DNA of 64,000 nt from Halorussus halobius (GTDB taxonomy: Archaea; Halobacteriota; Halobacteria; Halobacteriales; Haladaptataceae): NCBI RefSeq assembly GCF_004765805.1, contig NZ_SBIU01000003.1:372001-436000 (forward strand), written 5' to 3'. The notes under the pieces are model-generated. The model was given only the letters and a program-made list of their open reading frames with translations. It was not told where the DNA came from and did no database searches. Made by a program: the position numbers and the translations under genes. Shown piece by piece: positions 1 through 7,208 of this stretch (its first letter is position 1; each line of letters begins with the position of its first letter).

Positions 1-452
1 GGTTTACTGCGAATCAGCACTACGAGCTCGTCCGGCGACTCCCGGACCAATTCGACGAGGACACGTCGCTGGTCGTCTGTCCGGCCTTCGACCACCTGTA
101 CCGCGACGCGGAAGCCTACGCCGACGAGGGCCAGGACCACATGCTCCGGGCGCTGGCAACCGTCACCCGGCTCACCAACGAGTACGACGTCCCGGCCGTC
201 TTCACCCGCTCGAAGCGAGACTCGTTCGCGGACCCGCTGGAAGCCGCCGCGAAGGAGACGCTCCGGTGCGAACAAACGAAGTTCGGCCCACGGTTCGTCG
301 GCGAGGAGTTCGAGACGCTCGTCTACCCGATGGAGAACGGCTGGGTCCAGACGACCCTCGCCTTCTGGAAGCGCGTCCTCCAGGCCCGCGTGTCGGCCGA
401 GAACGCTGCAACCACTCCGACGCCGGAGGTGACCACGAATGGGGCGTACTAA
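1..452 (+). CDS. RecA/RadA-like ATPase, C-terminal part (5' truncated by window edge)
   Basis: An open frame runs from the window edge (codon phase starts at base 3) to a stop at 452, so the start lies outside. The visible part includes a hydrophobic strand and Asp resembling a Walker B region (SLVVCPAFDHLY), followed by TRLTNEYDVPAVFTR and a C-terminal stretch with KFGPRFVGEEFETLVYPM. This layout fits RecA/RadA-type P-loop ATPases found beside family-B polymerases in haloarchaeal mobile elements. It overlaps the next gene by 14 nt, so it is probably cotranscribed with it and with the polymerase. The Walker A motif is not in the window. The family assignment is an inference from the fragment and its neighbours. 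Confidence 0.55.
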   Translation, partial: FTANQHYELVRRLPDQFDEDTSLVVCPAFDHLYRDAEAYADEGQDHMLRALATVTRLTNEYDVPAVFTRSKRDSFADPLEAAAKETLRCEQTKFGPRFVGEEFETLVYPMENGWVQTTLAFWKRVLQARVSAENAATTPTPEVTTNGAY

Positions 453-732
453 CCCGACGTTCCGCGACGTCCTCCGGTCGCTCGAAGGCAACTGGCAGGA
501 CTACCGCCGCGCCCTTCGGCGACCCGATCAGGACCGCTTCGACCAGCTCTGGGAGGAGGCCCGCCAGTACGCCGACGCGGGCGGCTACCTCAACCACCAG
601 AACCCGATGGTGGTCGTACTGTTCTCGATGGTCCTCGCTCACGAGCAGCGCATCCAAGATCTCGAAGCGGAACTGGAAGCCGAACAGTCCACCGCTCCCG
701 ACGCCGGTGACAGCGACGACTCGACCGAATAG
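439..732 (+). CDS. Conserved haloarchaeal small protein (DUF8156-like)
   Basis: This 97-aa acidic protein starts inside the end of the preceding gene and stops 8 nt before the polymerase gene, so the three genes look like one operon. The core RDVLRSLEGNWQDYRRALRR and GGYLNHQNPMVVVLFSMVL resembles a small family I associate with polymerase-carrying haloarchaeal elements (DUF8156, name from memory). The second half is predicted helical with a Glu-rich tail that could form a short coiled coil. No catalytic motif is visible. A structural or accessory role next to the polymerase is only suggested by position. Confidence 0.65.
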   Translation: MGRTNPTFRDVLRSLEGNWQDYRRALRRPDQDRFDQLWEEARQYADAGGYLNHQNPMVVVLFSMVLAHEQRIQDLEAELEAEQSTAPDAGDSDDSTE

Positions 733-740
733 GAGGGACG

Positions 741-2849
741 ATGCCCTTCAAAATCGACTTCTTCGACGGCGAGGTCGTCGAGTGGTCGCTGACCGACGAC
801 GGTGCGACGAGCGAGCGCGTCCTCGACTACACGCCCACCTTCTACGTCGGCCTCGGCGAAGGTGACGCCGAGTCCCTCTCGAATGCACAGAACGTCCTCG
901 AGCAGTTCCCGGCGGTCGCCCGAACGCGATTCGAGGAGTGGCGACCTGGATTCCGGCACGACGCCGAGCAGGTACTCCGGGTCGACTGTACCCACGTCGA
1001 CGAAGTCAGGCAACTCGCCGGCTGGATTCGCGAGTGGGGCGACCCCGGCGAGTATCGGTGTTTCAACGTGGACTTCTCGCAGGAGTTCCGCTACTGCCTC
1101 GAACGGGACCGCTCGCCGACTCCCAGGACGGAACTCACTACGCTCTCCATCGAAGGACGCGCTCACGAGTTCGGCGACTGCGAACTGCCCCCACTGACTG
1201 TGGGGGGCGAGCAGGTGGGCCGGTCGCCGAGCGTCGCACTCACGCGCATCGAGGAACTCGTGGACCGGGCGGACCCGGACGTACTCATCGTCGATTCCGC
1301 CCAACTGCTCGCCGAGTTGCACGCCCTCGCGGACCGACTCGGCTACGACCTCCAACTCGGCCGACGGTCGGGGTTCCAGCAACTCGCCAGGGAATCGACG
1401 TATACGAGCTACGGTCGGGTCGGTCACTCGCCCGCGCGGTACAACGTTCCCGGCCGCGTGCTCCTCGACCGCTCGAACACGTTCTTCTACCGGGAGACCA
1501 ACATCGCTGGTTGCGTCGACCTCGTCCGCCGGTCGGGCAAACCCCTCCAGGAACTCTCCTGGGCGTCCATCGGTAACGTCTTGACCGCCATCCAGATTCG
1601 GGAAGCCCTCTCCAGAAACGTGCTCGTACCGTGGCGGGCGTGGCGACCGGAGCAGTTCAAGACGATGCGCCAGCTGAACGACGCCGACCGTGGCGGGTTC
1701 ACGTTTTCCCCCGACGTCGGCGTCCACGAGAACGTCCACGAACTCGACTTCTCGTCGCTGTACCCCAACATCATCTGCAAGTACAACGTCTCCCCCGAGA
1801 GGATTCGATGCGACTGTCACGCCGACCGTGAGGACGTCCCGGGACTCGGCTATAGCATCTGCGACGAACGGGGATACCTGCCGGACGTCCTCCAGCCCCT
1901 CGTCGACGACCGCGACGCAATCAAAGCCGAAATCGCCGAGACGGACGACCCCGAGCGACTCGCGGAACTGGAGGGTCGGTCGGGGGCAATCAAGTGGATT
2001 CTCGTCTCCTGCTTCGGATATCAGGGGTTCTCGAACGCGAAGTTCGGTCGTATCGAGTGCCACGAGGCCATCAACGCCTTCGCGCGGGAGATTCTGCTCG
2101 ACGCCAAGGGCGTCCTGGAGGCCGGCGGCTGGAAGGTCGTCCACGGTATCGTCGACAGTATCTGGGTCACCGCCCGGGACGGGTCCGAACAGGAACCGCT
2201 CGATGCAGTCGCATCCCAGATCACCGACGATGCTGGGATTCGGCTCGAACACGAGGCGACGTACGACTGGTCGGCGTTCGTTCCACAGCGGAACTCGGAC
2301 GCTGGCGCGCTGACGAAGTATTTCGGGTCGCTGGCTGACGCGGACGAGTACAAGTACCGGGGAATCGAGTGCCGCCAGCACAGCACACCACCGTTCATCG
2401 CCGACGTGCAGGAGTCGCTCGTCGAGACGTTCGACGAGTACCGTTCGGCGGAAGCGGTGTGCGACCGCTTACAACAGGAGTTGCGCCGCCTCCGAACCGG
2501 TGACGTTCCTCCGGAGGCGTTAGTGATCGAGCAGCAGACCTCGAAGCACGCCGAGGAGTACGCCCGTTCGACGCGTACAGTAGCCGCCCTACGGCGCGCG
2601 AGCGATAGTGGCCGGGGTCTCTCACCGGGACAGCGGGTCAACTACGTGGTCGTCGACGACTCGAAGCAGTCGCGCGACCGCGTCCAGTTGGCCAGTGACG
2701 CGACGGACTACGACGTGGACTTCTACGCAGAACGACTGTTCCGGGCGGCCGAAAGCGTCCTTTCTCCGCTCGGGTGGCGACAGTCCGATATTGCGGAGTA
2801 TCTCGCCGATCGGACCGACGCGAGTTTAGCGTCCTACGCCGATACATAG
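741..2849 (+). CDS. polB: Family-B DNA polymerase of a mobile element, with altered motifs
   Basis: This is a 702-aa family-B polymerase, probably used to replicate element A. Motif A is intact (DFSSLYPNII, Asp336). Motif B is KWILVSCFGY (418-427), where the usual Asn is Val. Motif C reads HGIVDSIW (468-475): Asp472 and Ser473 match the second Asp and Ser of YGDTDS, but the first Asp is Ile. The exonuclease-like region has LSIE where Exo I normally has DxE, and I see no clear Exo II or Exo III, so proofreading is doubtful. Cysteines between motifs A and B may bind metal. Family membership is clear; catalytic activity is uncertain. Confidence 0.88.
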   Translation: MPFKIDFFDGEVVEWSLTDDGATSERVLDYTPTFYVGLGEGDAESLSNAQNVLEQFPAVARTRFEEWRPGFRHDAEQVLRVDCTHVDEVRQLAGWIREWGDPGEYRCFNVDFSQEFRYCLERDRSPTPRTELTTLSIEGRAHEFGDCELPPLTVGGEQVGRSPSVALTRIEELVDRADPDVLIVDSAQLLAELHALADRLGYDLQLGRRSGFQQLARESTYTSYGRVGHSPARYNVPGRVLLDRSNTFFYRETNIAGCVDLVRRSGKPLQELSWASIGNVLTAIQIREALSRNVLVPWRAWRPEQFKTMRQLNDADRGGFTFSPDVGVHENVHELDFSSLYPNIICKYNVSPERIRCDCHADREDVPGLGYSICDERGYLPDVLQPLVDDRDAIKAEIAETDDPERLAELEGRSGAIKWILVSCFGYQGFSNAKFGRIECHEAINAFAREILLDAKGVLEAGGWKVVHGIVDSIWVTARDGSEQEPLDAVASQITDDAGIRLEHEATYDWSAFVPQRNSDAGALTKYFGSLADADEYKYRGIECRQHSTPPFIADVQESLVETFDEYRSAEAVCDRLQQELRRLRTGDVPPEALVIEQQTSKHAEEYARSTRTVAALRRASDSGRGLSPGQRVNYVVVDDSKQSRDRVQLASDATDYDVDFYAERLFRAAESVLSPLGWRQSDIAEYLADRTDASLASYADT

Positions 2850-2892
2850 GGATGAGTCGATTCCTTCGAGAGTCGCTACGAAAGCTGTCTCG

Positions 2893-3144
2893 CTACGCGT
2901 TGCGGTCGAGCCACTCGCAGAAGGCGTCGAAGTCCTGCGCGCCGGCGCTGTCGGCGATGTCTCGGAGCGTCCCGGTCCGGAGTTCGTCGTGCAGCGGGAC
3001 CGTCACCTGCCGACGGTCGGCCTCGTTCGTCGGATGTTCGTAGTACAGTTGAGCGTGGTCGCCGGTCGTCCGCCGCCACTCGAACCCGCCAGCGTTCACC
3101 AGCACCTTGACGACCTCTCGCCCGGAGAACGTGCGTCGGCTCAT
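2893..3144 (-). CDS. hicA: HicA-family mRNA interferase toxin
   Basis: This 83-aa protein has the HicA layout: an N-terminal SGREVVKVLVNAGGFEWRR, the active-site type His in TTGDHAQLYYE, then VTVPLHDELRTGTLRDI. HicA toxins adopt a double-stranded-RNA-binding-like fold and cleave mRNA. The start is the ATG at 3144, 1 nt after the stop of the upstream antitoxin gene. Longer upstream extensions of this frame would overlap the antitoxin gene and look non-coding. Antitoxin-first order is one of the two known hic arrangements. The pair probably stabilises element A. Confidence 0.85.
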   Translation of the reverse strand: MSRRTFSGREVVKVLVNAGGFEWRRTTGDHAQLYYEHPTNEADRRQVTVPLHDELRTGTLRDIADSAGAQDFDAFCEWLDRNA

Positions 3145-3145
3145 C

Positions 3146-3415
3146 CTACTCCAGGACGTCCGGCGGCTCCTCGTCGCCGGTCGCGTTCGTCGCGGGGTCG
3201 ATGCCCAGCTCCCGGAGTTCCTCGTCGGTCGGTTCGCGCCCGATCTCGTCGTGGTGGAGCGCGACGGCCTCGTCAAGGTTCTCCAGCGCGGCCGCACGCG
3301 ATTGGGCTTGGGTCGTGACGCCCGTATCGACGTCCTTCGCGATCCACCAGCCGTCCTCGCGCCACAGGCGAATCTCCTCGTCGTGGGCGTTTCCGTCTCG
3401 GGTGGAACTGGCCAT
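3146..3415 (-). CDS. hicB: HicB-family antitoxin
   Basis: This 89-aa protein has the partial RNase-H-like HicB core: EIRLWREDGWWIAKDVDTG followed by a helix with SRAAALENLDEAVALHHDEI. It is immediately upstream of hicA with 1 nt between the genes, so the two are cotranscribed. The start is the ATG at 3415, with a TATA-like box about 26-32 nt upstream, which fits a leaderless transcript. I see no separate DNA-binding domain in the acidic C-terminus, so autoregulation is possible but not shown. Confidence 0.85.
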   Translation of the reverse strand: MASSTRDGNAHDEEIRLWREDGWWIAKDVDTGVTTQAQSRAAALENLDEAVALHHDEIGREPTDEELRELGIDPATNATGDEEPPDVLE

Positions 3416-3440
3416 TATAGTCGTAGTTACGGGATGATCG

Positions 3441-3447
3441 GGATAAG
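3441..3447 (-). promoter_or_regulatory. Probable TATA box of hicBA
   Basis: The minus strand reads CTTATCC here, 26-32 nt before the hicB ATG, the usual spacing for leaderless haloarchaeal promoters. Confidence 0.45.
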
Positions 3448-3629
3448 CGTTCGGCCGAGCCACGAGCTCAGCCAAACTCCTTTCACCGCGTTACCTGTAC
3501 CCCGCGATGATGGTGAGCACACCACGCGACGACGGGAGGCCGATGGCGTTCGGTTCGTCCACGAGGACGACGGCTCCATCACTCGGATCGCTCGCACGGT
3601 CCGCACAGGCGTCGGTCTGGCCAGAAGCA

Positions 3630-3755
3630 TCAACAGGAGCGCCGGAACTCACGCCTTCTGGCCTCCGGGAACGTCGGCGGTCTGTTCGGCCGGATGGGGA
3701 GCGCGACGCCCGCCTCGACATCGGAGAGTTCGCTCGCCCGGACGAACCCGCTCAC
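3630..3755 (-). CDS. Small protein, element A counterpart of the 29-aa provirus gene
   Basis: A 41-aa frame starts with GTG overlapping the stop of the upstream zinc-ribbon gene by 4 nt (GTGA). Its first residues VSGFVRASELSDVEAG match VNGFVRASELYDVETG of the 29-aa gene at 15356-15445, but the remainder differs and the order of neighbours differs. In element B a methyltransferase gene separates the two. Function is unknown. The changed tail suggests a rearranged or decaying copy. The stretch 3476-3629 holds no gene I can support. Confidence 0.4.
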   Translation of the reverse strand: MSGFVRASELSDVEAGVALPIRPNRPPTFPEARRREFRRSC

Positions 3756-3985
3756 CCCGGCTCACCCCCATGGCGACCGGGCGAGGTCTCGGGGTCGGGA
3801 ATCTCGACGTCGACGCCGACAGCGCTGCCGTGCGAGAGACGAGCGCAGGTGTCGCACTCCGAGCAGCGGTGCGCGCGGTCGTGGTCGTCGCCGAAGACGC
3901 GTCGGAACTCGTCGGTGACGAACGTCCCGCAGTGGTGGCGCTCGCCCTGCTCGGCGGCCGCCGAAACGGTCGTCACGCCGACCAC
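3752..3985 (-). CDS. Degenerate zinc-ribbon protein (DUF7563-like), element A copy
   Basis: This 77-aa protein is the element A homologue of the gene at 16170-16406. The shared core is FVTDEFRRVFGDDHDRAHRC, and the C-terminus EIPDPETSPGRHGGEP is nearly the same. The intact copy has CRHC at the first metal site; here it reads RHHC, losing the first Cys. The second pair, CSEC, is kept. A four-Cys zinc site is therefore probably broken. The start could be the GTG at 3985 or the internal GTG at 3976. It lies in the 405-bp duplicated end module. Confidence 0.55.
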   Translation of the reverse strand: MVGVTTVSAAAEQGERHHCGTFVTDEFRRVFGDDHDRAHRCSECDTCARLSHGSAVGVDVEIPDPETSPGRHGGEPG

Positions 3986-4066
3986 CCCGTTTCGGCTACG
4001 AGAATCGACGGACTGCGCGGGGGTGCGGTAGAGAACCGCCCGAGAGTATCAGACTGCGGTCGCTCC

Positions 4067-4091
4067 CGATTTCGCGGAAGCCGCGAAATCG
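4067..4091. repeat. Perfect 11-bp stem-loop near the end of element A
   Basis: CGATTTCGCGG and CCGCGAAATCG flank a 3-nt loop. A different but equally placed stem-loop occurs at 16489-16517 in the provirus. The structure is therefore kept while the sequence has changed. It may be an integrase arm or a regulatory site. Confidence 0.55.
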
Positions 4092-4150
4092 CGGCTGTCA
4101 GTCGTTGAGTCCGTAGAAACGTGTGGGCTGAAGAACGCCCGATTTCGGGA

Positions 4151-4163
4151 TGGGCCAACGCGG
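4151..4163. other. Attachment site attL (copy of tRNA-Ile 3' end)
   Basis: TGGGCCAACGCGG equals the end of the tRNA-Ile gene at 16572-16584. It lies 64 bp from the integrase stop codon and marks the left boundary of the provirus. Identity stops after 13 bp. Confidence 0.75.
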
Positions 4164-4226
4164 GATACGGATTTCGTTCTGCCGATGCGGTCTTAACTCG
4201 GGAATCAGTGGTGTCGCGGGTCATGG

Positions 4227-5267
4227 TCACAGTTCCTCCGGAAGCTGGTCACGTCGACGGCGCATCCGCTGGCGCTTCGATGCCTTGTCGTAGTGCTTCT
4301 CAAGAATCCGCTCGCTCACGTCACCACGGTCACTCACGACCTGTCGCGGCGTTCCAGCGTCCCGGTGGGCCGTAATCGACCCCGTGCGAACCGGGTGCGG
4401 CGAAAGCGACGACGGGCACTTGCTCGCTCGGTCGTAGTCCGCAGCCTCGCAGGTCTCGGGGTCCTCGCCATGCGGGCAGGTCTCCCCAATCTCGCACGGC
4501 CGGGTGACCCGGTAAATCCAGTTCTGGACGGTCGAAAGCGACGGACGCCCCTGCTTCGTCGTAATCAACGGTTTCCGGCCGAACTCGTCGGTCACGTCGT
4601 AGCGGTTCGGCCCGCTGATGTAGTCCTCGACGACAGTGGCGACGTGCGGCTGGAGAGACACGTCGCGCTCGCCCGTCCCCTCGTTCTTCAACGGGGTTCC
4701 CTCGCCCGGCCGATGCCGAAAGCACACCGCCCGGTCCTCGGCGTCGTAGTCCTCAAGGTCGAGCGCGCGAATCCCGCCGCGTCTGGCCGACGTACGCCAC
4801 ATCAACAGGAGCGCGACGTGTTCCTGCGACGCGTACCGATACTCCCGAAGGAAATCGAGAATCGCCTTCGCGCGGCCCGCGTCGAGCTTGCGGTCGTCGC
4901 TCTGGTCCTCGCCCCGCACCGTCGGCAACCGAACCCGCTCCGGTAGCTCCTCGGGAACCGCCTTCAGGTCCACGCACCGTTCTAAGAACTTCCTGAGCGT
5001 CGAAACCTGCCCCTGCATCGTCGTCCCGTTGCAGGTGTCTTCCTCGCCGTTGTCCTCGCGCTTGTAGACCCGGTAGGAATGGATGGTCCGGAGGTCCACC
5101 TCGTTCATGTTGTGGATGTCCTGCTCCTCCAACCAGTCCACGAACGACTGGATTCGGGTCTTGTGAGTCCTGTACGTCGAATCCGCGAGGTCGTACCGTC
5201 GTTCATCGAGGTAGTAGTCGAGCGCGGCGTCGGGCGTGATGGGGTCGAGGTCGTCAGGTCCGCTCAT
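4227..5267 (-). CDS. Tyrosine recombinase (provirus integrase)
   Basis: This 346-aa integrase has an N-terminal SAM-like core-binding domain (about 8-105) and a C-terminal catalytic domain. Catalytic candidates are Arg162 (in WRTSARRGGIRALD), Lys194, His291 and Arg294 (in LSPHPVRTGS) and Tyr326 (in ILEKHYDK). Four cysteines at 258, 264, 273 and 284 form a possible zinc-binding insert in the catalytic domain. The ATG at 5267 overlaps the stop of the upstream gene (ATGA), which decides the start. It should catalyse recombination between the provirus and the tRNA-Ile 3' end at 4151 and 16572. Confidence 0.92.
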   Translation of the reverse strand: MSGPDDLDPITPDAALDYYLDERRYDLADSTYRTHKTRIQSFVDWLEEQDIHNMNEVDLRTIHSYRVYKREDNGEEDTCNGTTMQGQVSTLRKFLERCVDLKAVPEELPERVRLPTVRGEDQSDDRKLDAGRAKAILDFLREYRYASQEHVALLLMWRTSARRGGIRALDLEDYDAEDRAVCFRHRPGEGTPLKNEGTGERDVSLQPHVATVVEDYISGPNRYDVTDEFGRKPLITTKQGRPSLSTVQNWIYRVTRPCEIGETCPHGEDPETCEAADYDRASKCPSSLSPHPVRTGSITAHRDAGTPRQVVSDRGDVSERILEKHYDKASKRQRMRRRRDQLPEEL

Positions 5268-5434
5268 CGGCATCCCCCCGCGTGTTCCGGGCAGACCGGA
5301 ACCATGTCCGGGTAGTAGTCCTCCTCTCTCGACAGGTCGAATCCGTTGACCTCCGTGGGGTCCCACGTCTGCCCGCAGAAGTGACACACCGCGAACTCGG
5401 CGTGCGGGTCAACGAAAGGCGGGCGCTCAGTCAC
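5264..5434 (-). CDS. 56-aa zinc-finger-like protein
   Basis: A GTG-initiated frame ends in a 4-nt ATGA overlap with the integrase gene. It has CHFCGQTW near residue 17 and CPEH near residue 48, a plausible treble-clef or zinc-ribbon site. It is the fourth gene of the five-gene leftward operon 5986-4227. Small zinc fingers are common in haloarchaeal viruses and may be regulators, but this function is not shown. Confidence 0.7.
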   Translation of the reverse strand: MTERPPFVDPHAEFAVCHFCGQTWDPTEVNGFDLSREEDYYPDMVPVCPEHAGGCR

Positions 5435-5565
5435 GCCGACCCCTCCCAGCAGCGTCGGGCCGACCGGTGTTTCAGCAGTCCGGCGTACGTCCAGCGGACG
5501 GCCCCACAGTCGCAGGTGAACCGGCCGACGAATCGGTCAAGCGTCGTCTGGCGGCTCGCCGTCAC
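5431..5565 (-). CDS. 44-aa Cys-containing small protein
   Basis: A GTG-initiated basic protein with FTCDCGAVRWTYAGLLKHRS and a third Cys near the C-terminus, possibly a small zinc finger. Both ends overlap neighbouring genes by 4 nt (GTGA), and that tight packing is the main reason to accept such a short frame. Function is unknown. Confidence 0.6.
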   Translation of the reverse strand: MTASRQTTLDRFVGRFTCDCGAVRWTYAGLLKHRSARRCWEGSA

Positions 5566-5735
5566 GGCGACCACCACCCTTCGAAGACCGTCCGAGCGCA
5601 TTGCTCGTGTAGGTAGTAGTCGGTCGGCCTGTCGCGGTCGTCCATCCGCTTCTTCGTCGACCGCACGCGACGGTGGTCCTCGTCGAGCGCGACAGGCCGA
5701 CCACAGACCGCGCAGATGAGCGATTCGACCGTCAC
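5562..5735 (-). CDS. 57-aa zinc-finger-like protein
   Basis: A GTG-initiated protein with CAVCGRPV near residue 8 and HEQC near residue 43, giving three Cys and one His in a typical small zinc-finger spacing. The middle is basic (HRRVRSTKKR), fitting nucleic-acid binding. It overlaps both neighbours by 4 nt. Function is unknown beyond probable metal and nucleic-acid binding. Confidence 0.65.
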   Translation of the reverse strand: MTVESLICAVCGRPVALDEDHRRVRSTKKRMDDRDRPTDYYLHEQCARTVFEGWWSP

Positions 5736-5986
5736 GCCGACCCCTCCCGACCGCTCCACAGGTCCGGGTACGGGCCGGCGGGCGTCACCAGTCGCAGGTC
5801 CTCCCGCTCGAAGACCTCGCCGGTCGCCTTGTTCCGAAGCTTCGAGAACTCGCCGTCGACGCCGCGCTGGCGCGAACAGGACTGACACCAGAAGTGGTTG
5901 TTCGTCGGCTCCCACGTCCGATGACCGCGCGGACACACCCACCGCCATCGGTCAGTCTCGTCTTCGAGACGTATTTCTTCAGACAT
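5732..5986 (-). CDS. 84-aa zinc-ribbon-like protein, first gene of the integrase operon
   Basis: The protein has CPRGH and CQSC spaced by about 15 residues (WVCPRGHRTW, HFWCQSCSRQ), a plausible zinc ribbon, followed by a charged C-terminal half. The start is the ATG at 5986, with a TATA-like box 25-32 nt upstream. A longer upstream frame exists but lies in sequence that looks non-coding. It leads five overlapping genes ending with the integrase, so it may help control integration or excision. That role is inferred only from position. Confidence 0.65.
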   Translation of the reverse strand: MSEEIRLEDETDRWRWVCPRGHRTWEPTNNHFWCQSCSRQRGVDGEFSKLRNKATGEVFEREDLRLVTPAGPYPDLWSGREGSA

Positions 5987-6010
5987 ACAGGTCCGAGCGA
6001 CGAACGGGTT

Positions 6011-6018
6011 GGTAAAAG
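6011..6018 (-). promoter_or_regulatory. Probable TATA box of the zinc-finger/integrase operon
   Basis: The minus strand reads CTTTTACC, 25-32 nt before the ATG at 5986, consistent with a leaderless operon transcript. Confidence 0.45.
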
Positions 6019-6175
6019 CTCGAATCCTTGCACGCGGTGAAAGTGAAACTGTAACCGCTCGTCGCGTCTGAGCTTGGATTGGTCGAGCGCGCGATACTGC
6101 CGGTCGGTCGGGGCTTTCAAGACCCCGCGCGATGTTCTCGTACATGGCTTCCGTAGCCTGTTTACGGAGGCTCAC

Positions 6176-6210
6176 GCGGACCCGCTGCCCTAACAGCGGG
6201 GTCCGCTTTT
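6176..6210 (+). terminator. Hairpin followed by T-run in the control region
   Basis: GCGGACCCGCTG and CAGCGGGGTCCGC pair with a single bulge around the loop CCCTAA and are followed by TTTT. It sits in the gene-free stretch 5987-6380 between the leftward integrase operon and the rightward regulator gene. It could be a rho-independent-like terminator or a regulatory RNA structure. Nothing else coding is visible in that stretch. Confidence 0.4.
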
Positions 6211-6296
6211 CGAGGGACCCATCGGCGAGCGACGGGTCCGCGATTTGCTCCGTGAGAGCGACATATCAGTGGGGGCACTTAGTACTAGTGTATCAA

Positions 6297-6313
6297 ACGA
6301 TACGCTATATCGT
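6297..6313. promoter_or_regulatory. Candidate operator dyad upstream of the winged-helix gene
   Basis: ACGATA and TATCGT are inverted around a 5-nt spacer within an AT-rich stretch. They lie just upstream of a TATA-like TATTAAAT (about 6327-6334) that could serve the gene starting at 6381. A repressor dimer could bind here. This is inferred from symmetry and position only. Confidence 0.4.
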
Positions 6314-6380
6314 ATTGTTTGCGCTACTATTAAATCAGAACCAATCAAACTAACATCTGGATTTGTATGGTTCCAATCAG

Positions 6381-6653
6381 ATGCGCCGCCCTCGGGTTGA
6401 ATGGATGACTCGCGCAGACGACATTATTTTGGAGTTCCTGCTGAACGAGGGCAATCGCCCAATCAATGCGAGTCCAGCAGTAGTTCAGGCAAATGTAGAC
6501 TACCAAATCTCACACGTACGAAATCGGCTTAGAGAACTTCACTCAGCGGGATTAGTCGAATACTACGACGAAAACCGTGGGATATACAGAATTACTGAGA
6601 AGGGTCGCGCGTACCTCGCTGGCGAACTCGACGCCGACGACTTAGAAGATTAA
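6381..6653 (+). CDS. Winged-helix transcriptional regulator (provirus repressor candidate)
   Basis: This 90-aa protein begins MRRPRVEWMTRADD and carries a winged helix: ILEFLLNEGN, a recognition-helix region around YQISHVRNRLRELHSAGLVE, and a wing YYDENRGIYRITEKGRAYL. It resembles PhiH1-type and other haloarchaeal provirus repressors. I chose the ATG at 6381 because the family normally starts there; a TTG at 6363 is in frame. It faces away from the integrase operon across the control region that holds a dyad and promoters, fitting a lysogeny switch. The sequence is more AT-rich than the chromosome. Confidence 0.8.
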   Translation: MRRPRVEWMTRADDIILEFLLNEGNRPINASPAVVQANVDYQISHVRNRLRELHSAGLVEYYDENRGIYRITEKGRAYLAGELDADDLED

Positions 6654-6685
6654 TCTTTATTTTTCGAGCGCGACAGGTCGAGTTG

Positions 6686-7207
6686 ATGCAATCGACAGCG
6701 GAACGCCAGCGAAAGGAAATCAGTTCGCACCTCTCGGCGAACGAGGAGATTCAGGCCGGTTGGACGGGGCCGAGTGAGGTCGTCGTCGTCACGGATTCGC
6801 GGGTCGTCTCGATGGAAGACAAGACCGAAGACGGCCGCTCGATGCGAGATATTCGGAGTACGTCGCTCACGGACGGCGCTCGGGGCGTCGAGATTCAGGA
6901 ATTCGGGTCGAAAGCAGTCGACTGGGTGCAAGCAGGATTCTGGTGTTTGGCGCTTCTTGTCGGGATTTTGGTTTCTGTGCTTGCCTTTGACAGCAGTGGG
7001 GCGCAAAGCAGAATCATGCTACTTGTCGGATTGATTGTTATCGTCAGCGCGGGATACCTGATTTATGACACATTCGACACGCCAGACGGAGAGATTCAAG
7101 TCGACGTAAAGACCGACGCCGGAACGGATACGTACTGGCTACCGCCGAGTGAGTCCGACGTGGCCGCGTCGGTCTCGGAAGTGGTCGGGAAGAACAGATC
7201 GAGATAG
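6686..7207 (+). CDS. Two-helix membrane protein of unknown function
   Basis: This 173-aa protein has a cytoplasmic-type N-terminal domain (about 1-75) with EIQAGWTGPSEVVVVTDSRV that resembles a small PH-like fold. Two membrane helices follow (WCLALLVGILVSVLAF and IMLLVGLIVIVSAGYLIY), then an acidic C-terminal domain. A TTG at 6683 precedes the preferred ATG at 6686. It is 32 nt behind the regulator gene and probably cotranscribed. A role in superinfection exclusion or membrane sensing is conceivable but unsupported. Confidence 0.6.
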   Translation: MQSTAERQRKEISSHLSANEEIQAGWTGPSEVVVVTDSRVVSMEDKTEDGRSMRDIRSTSLTDGARGVEIQEFGSKAVDWVQAGFWCLALLVGILVSVLAFDSSGAQSRIMLLVGLIVIVSAGYLIYDTFDTPDGEIQVDVKTDAGTDTYWLPPSESDVAASVSEVVGKNRSR

Positions 7208-7208
7208 C

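Larger units (their letters stand above)
3759..4163. repeat. Duplicated element end module, copy A
   Basis: This segment aligns nearly end to end with 16177-16584. It holds the zinc-ribbon gene, its upstream region, a stem-loop, the shared word GTGGGCTGAAGAACG and finally the tRNA-derived core. It marks the end of an older element integrated next to the provirus. Confidence 0.8.

Noticed and set aside
639-2381. 580-aa frame antisense to the polymerase gene
   Set aside because: It mirrors codon bias of the plus-strand gene and shows no domain; the family-B motifs are on the plus strand.
3491-3721. 76-aa minus-strand frame in element A
   Set aside because: It overlaps the better supported 41-aa frame that shares its N-terminus with the provirus gene. 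Part of it looks protein-like, so a frameshifted remnant is possible, but I could not support it as a gene.
4151-4163. Partial tRNA gene
   Set aside because: Only 13 bp match the tRNA-Ile 3' end; it is an attachment site, not a functional tRNA.
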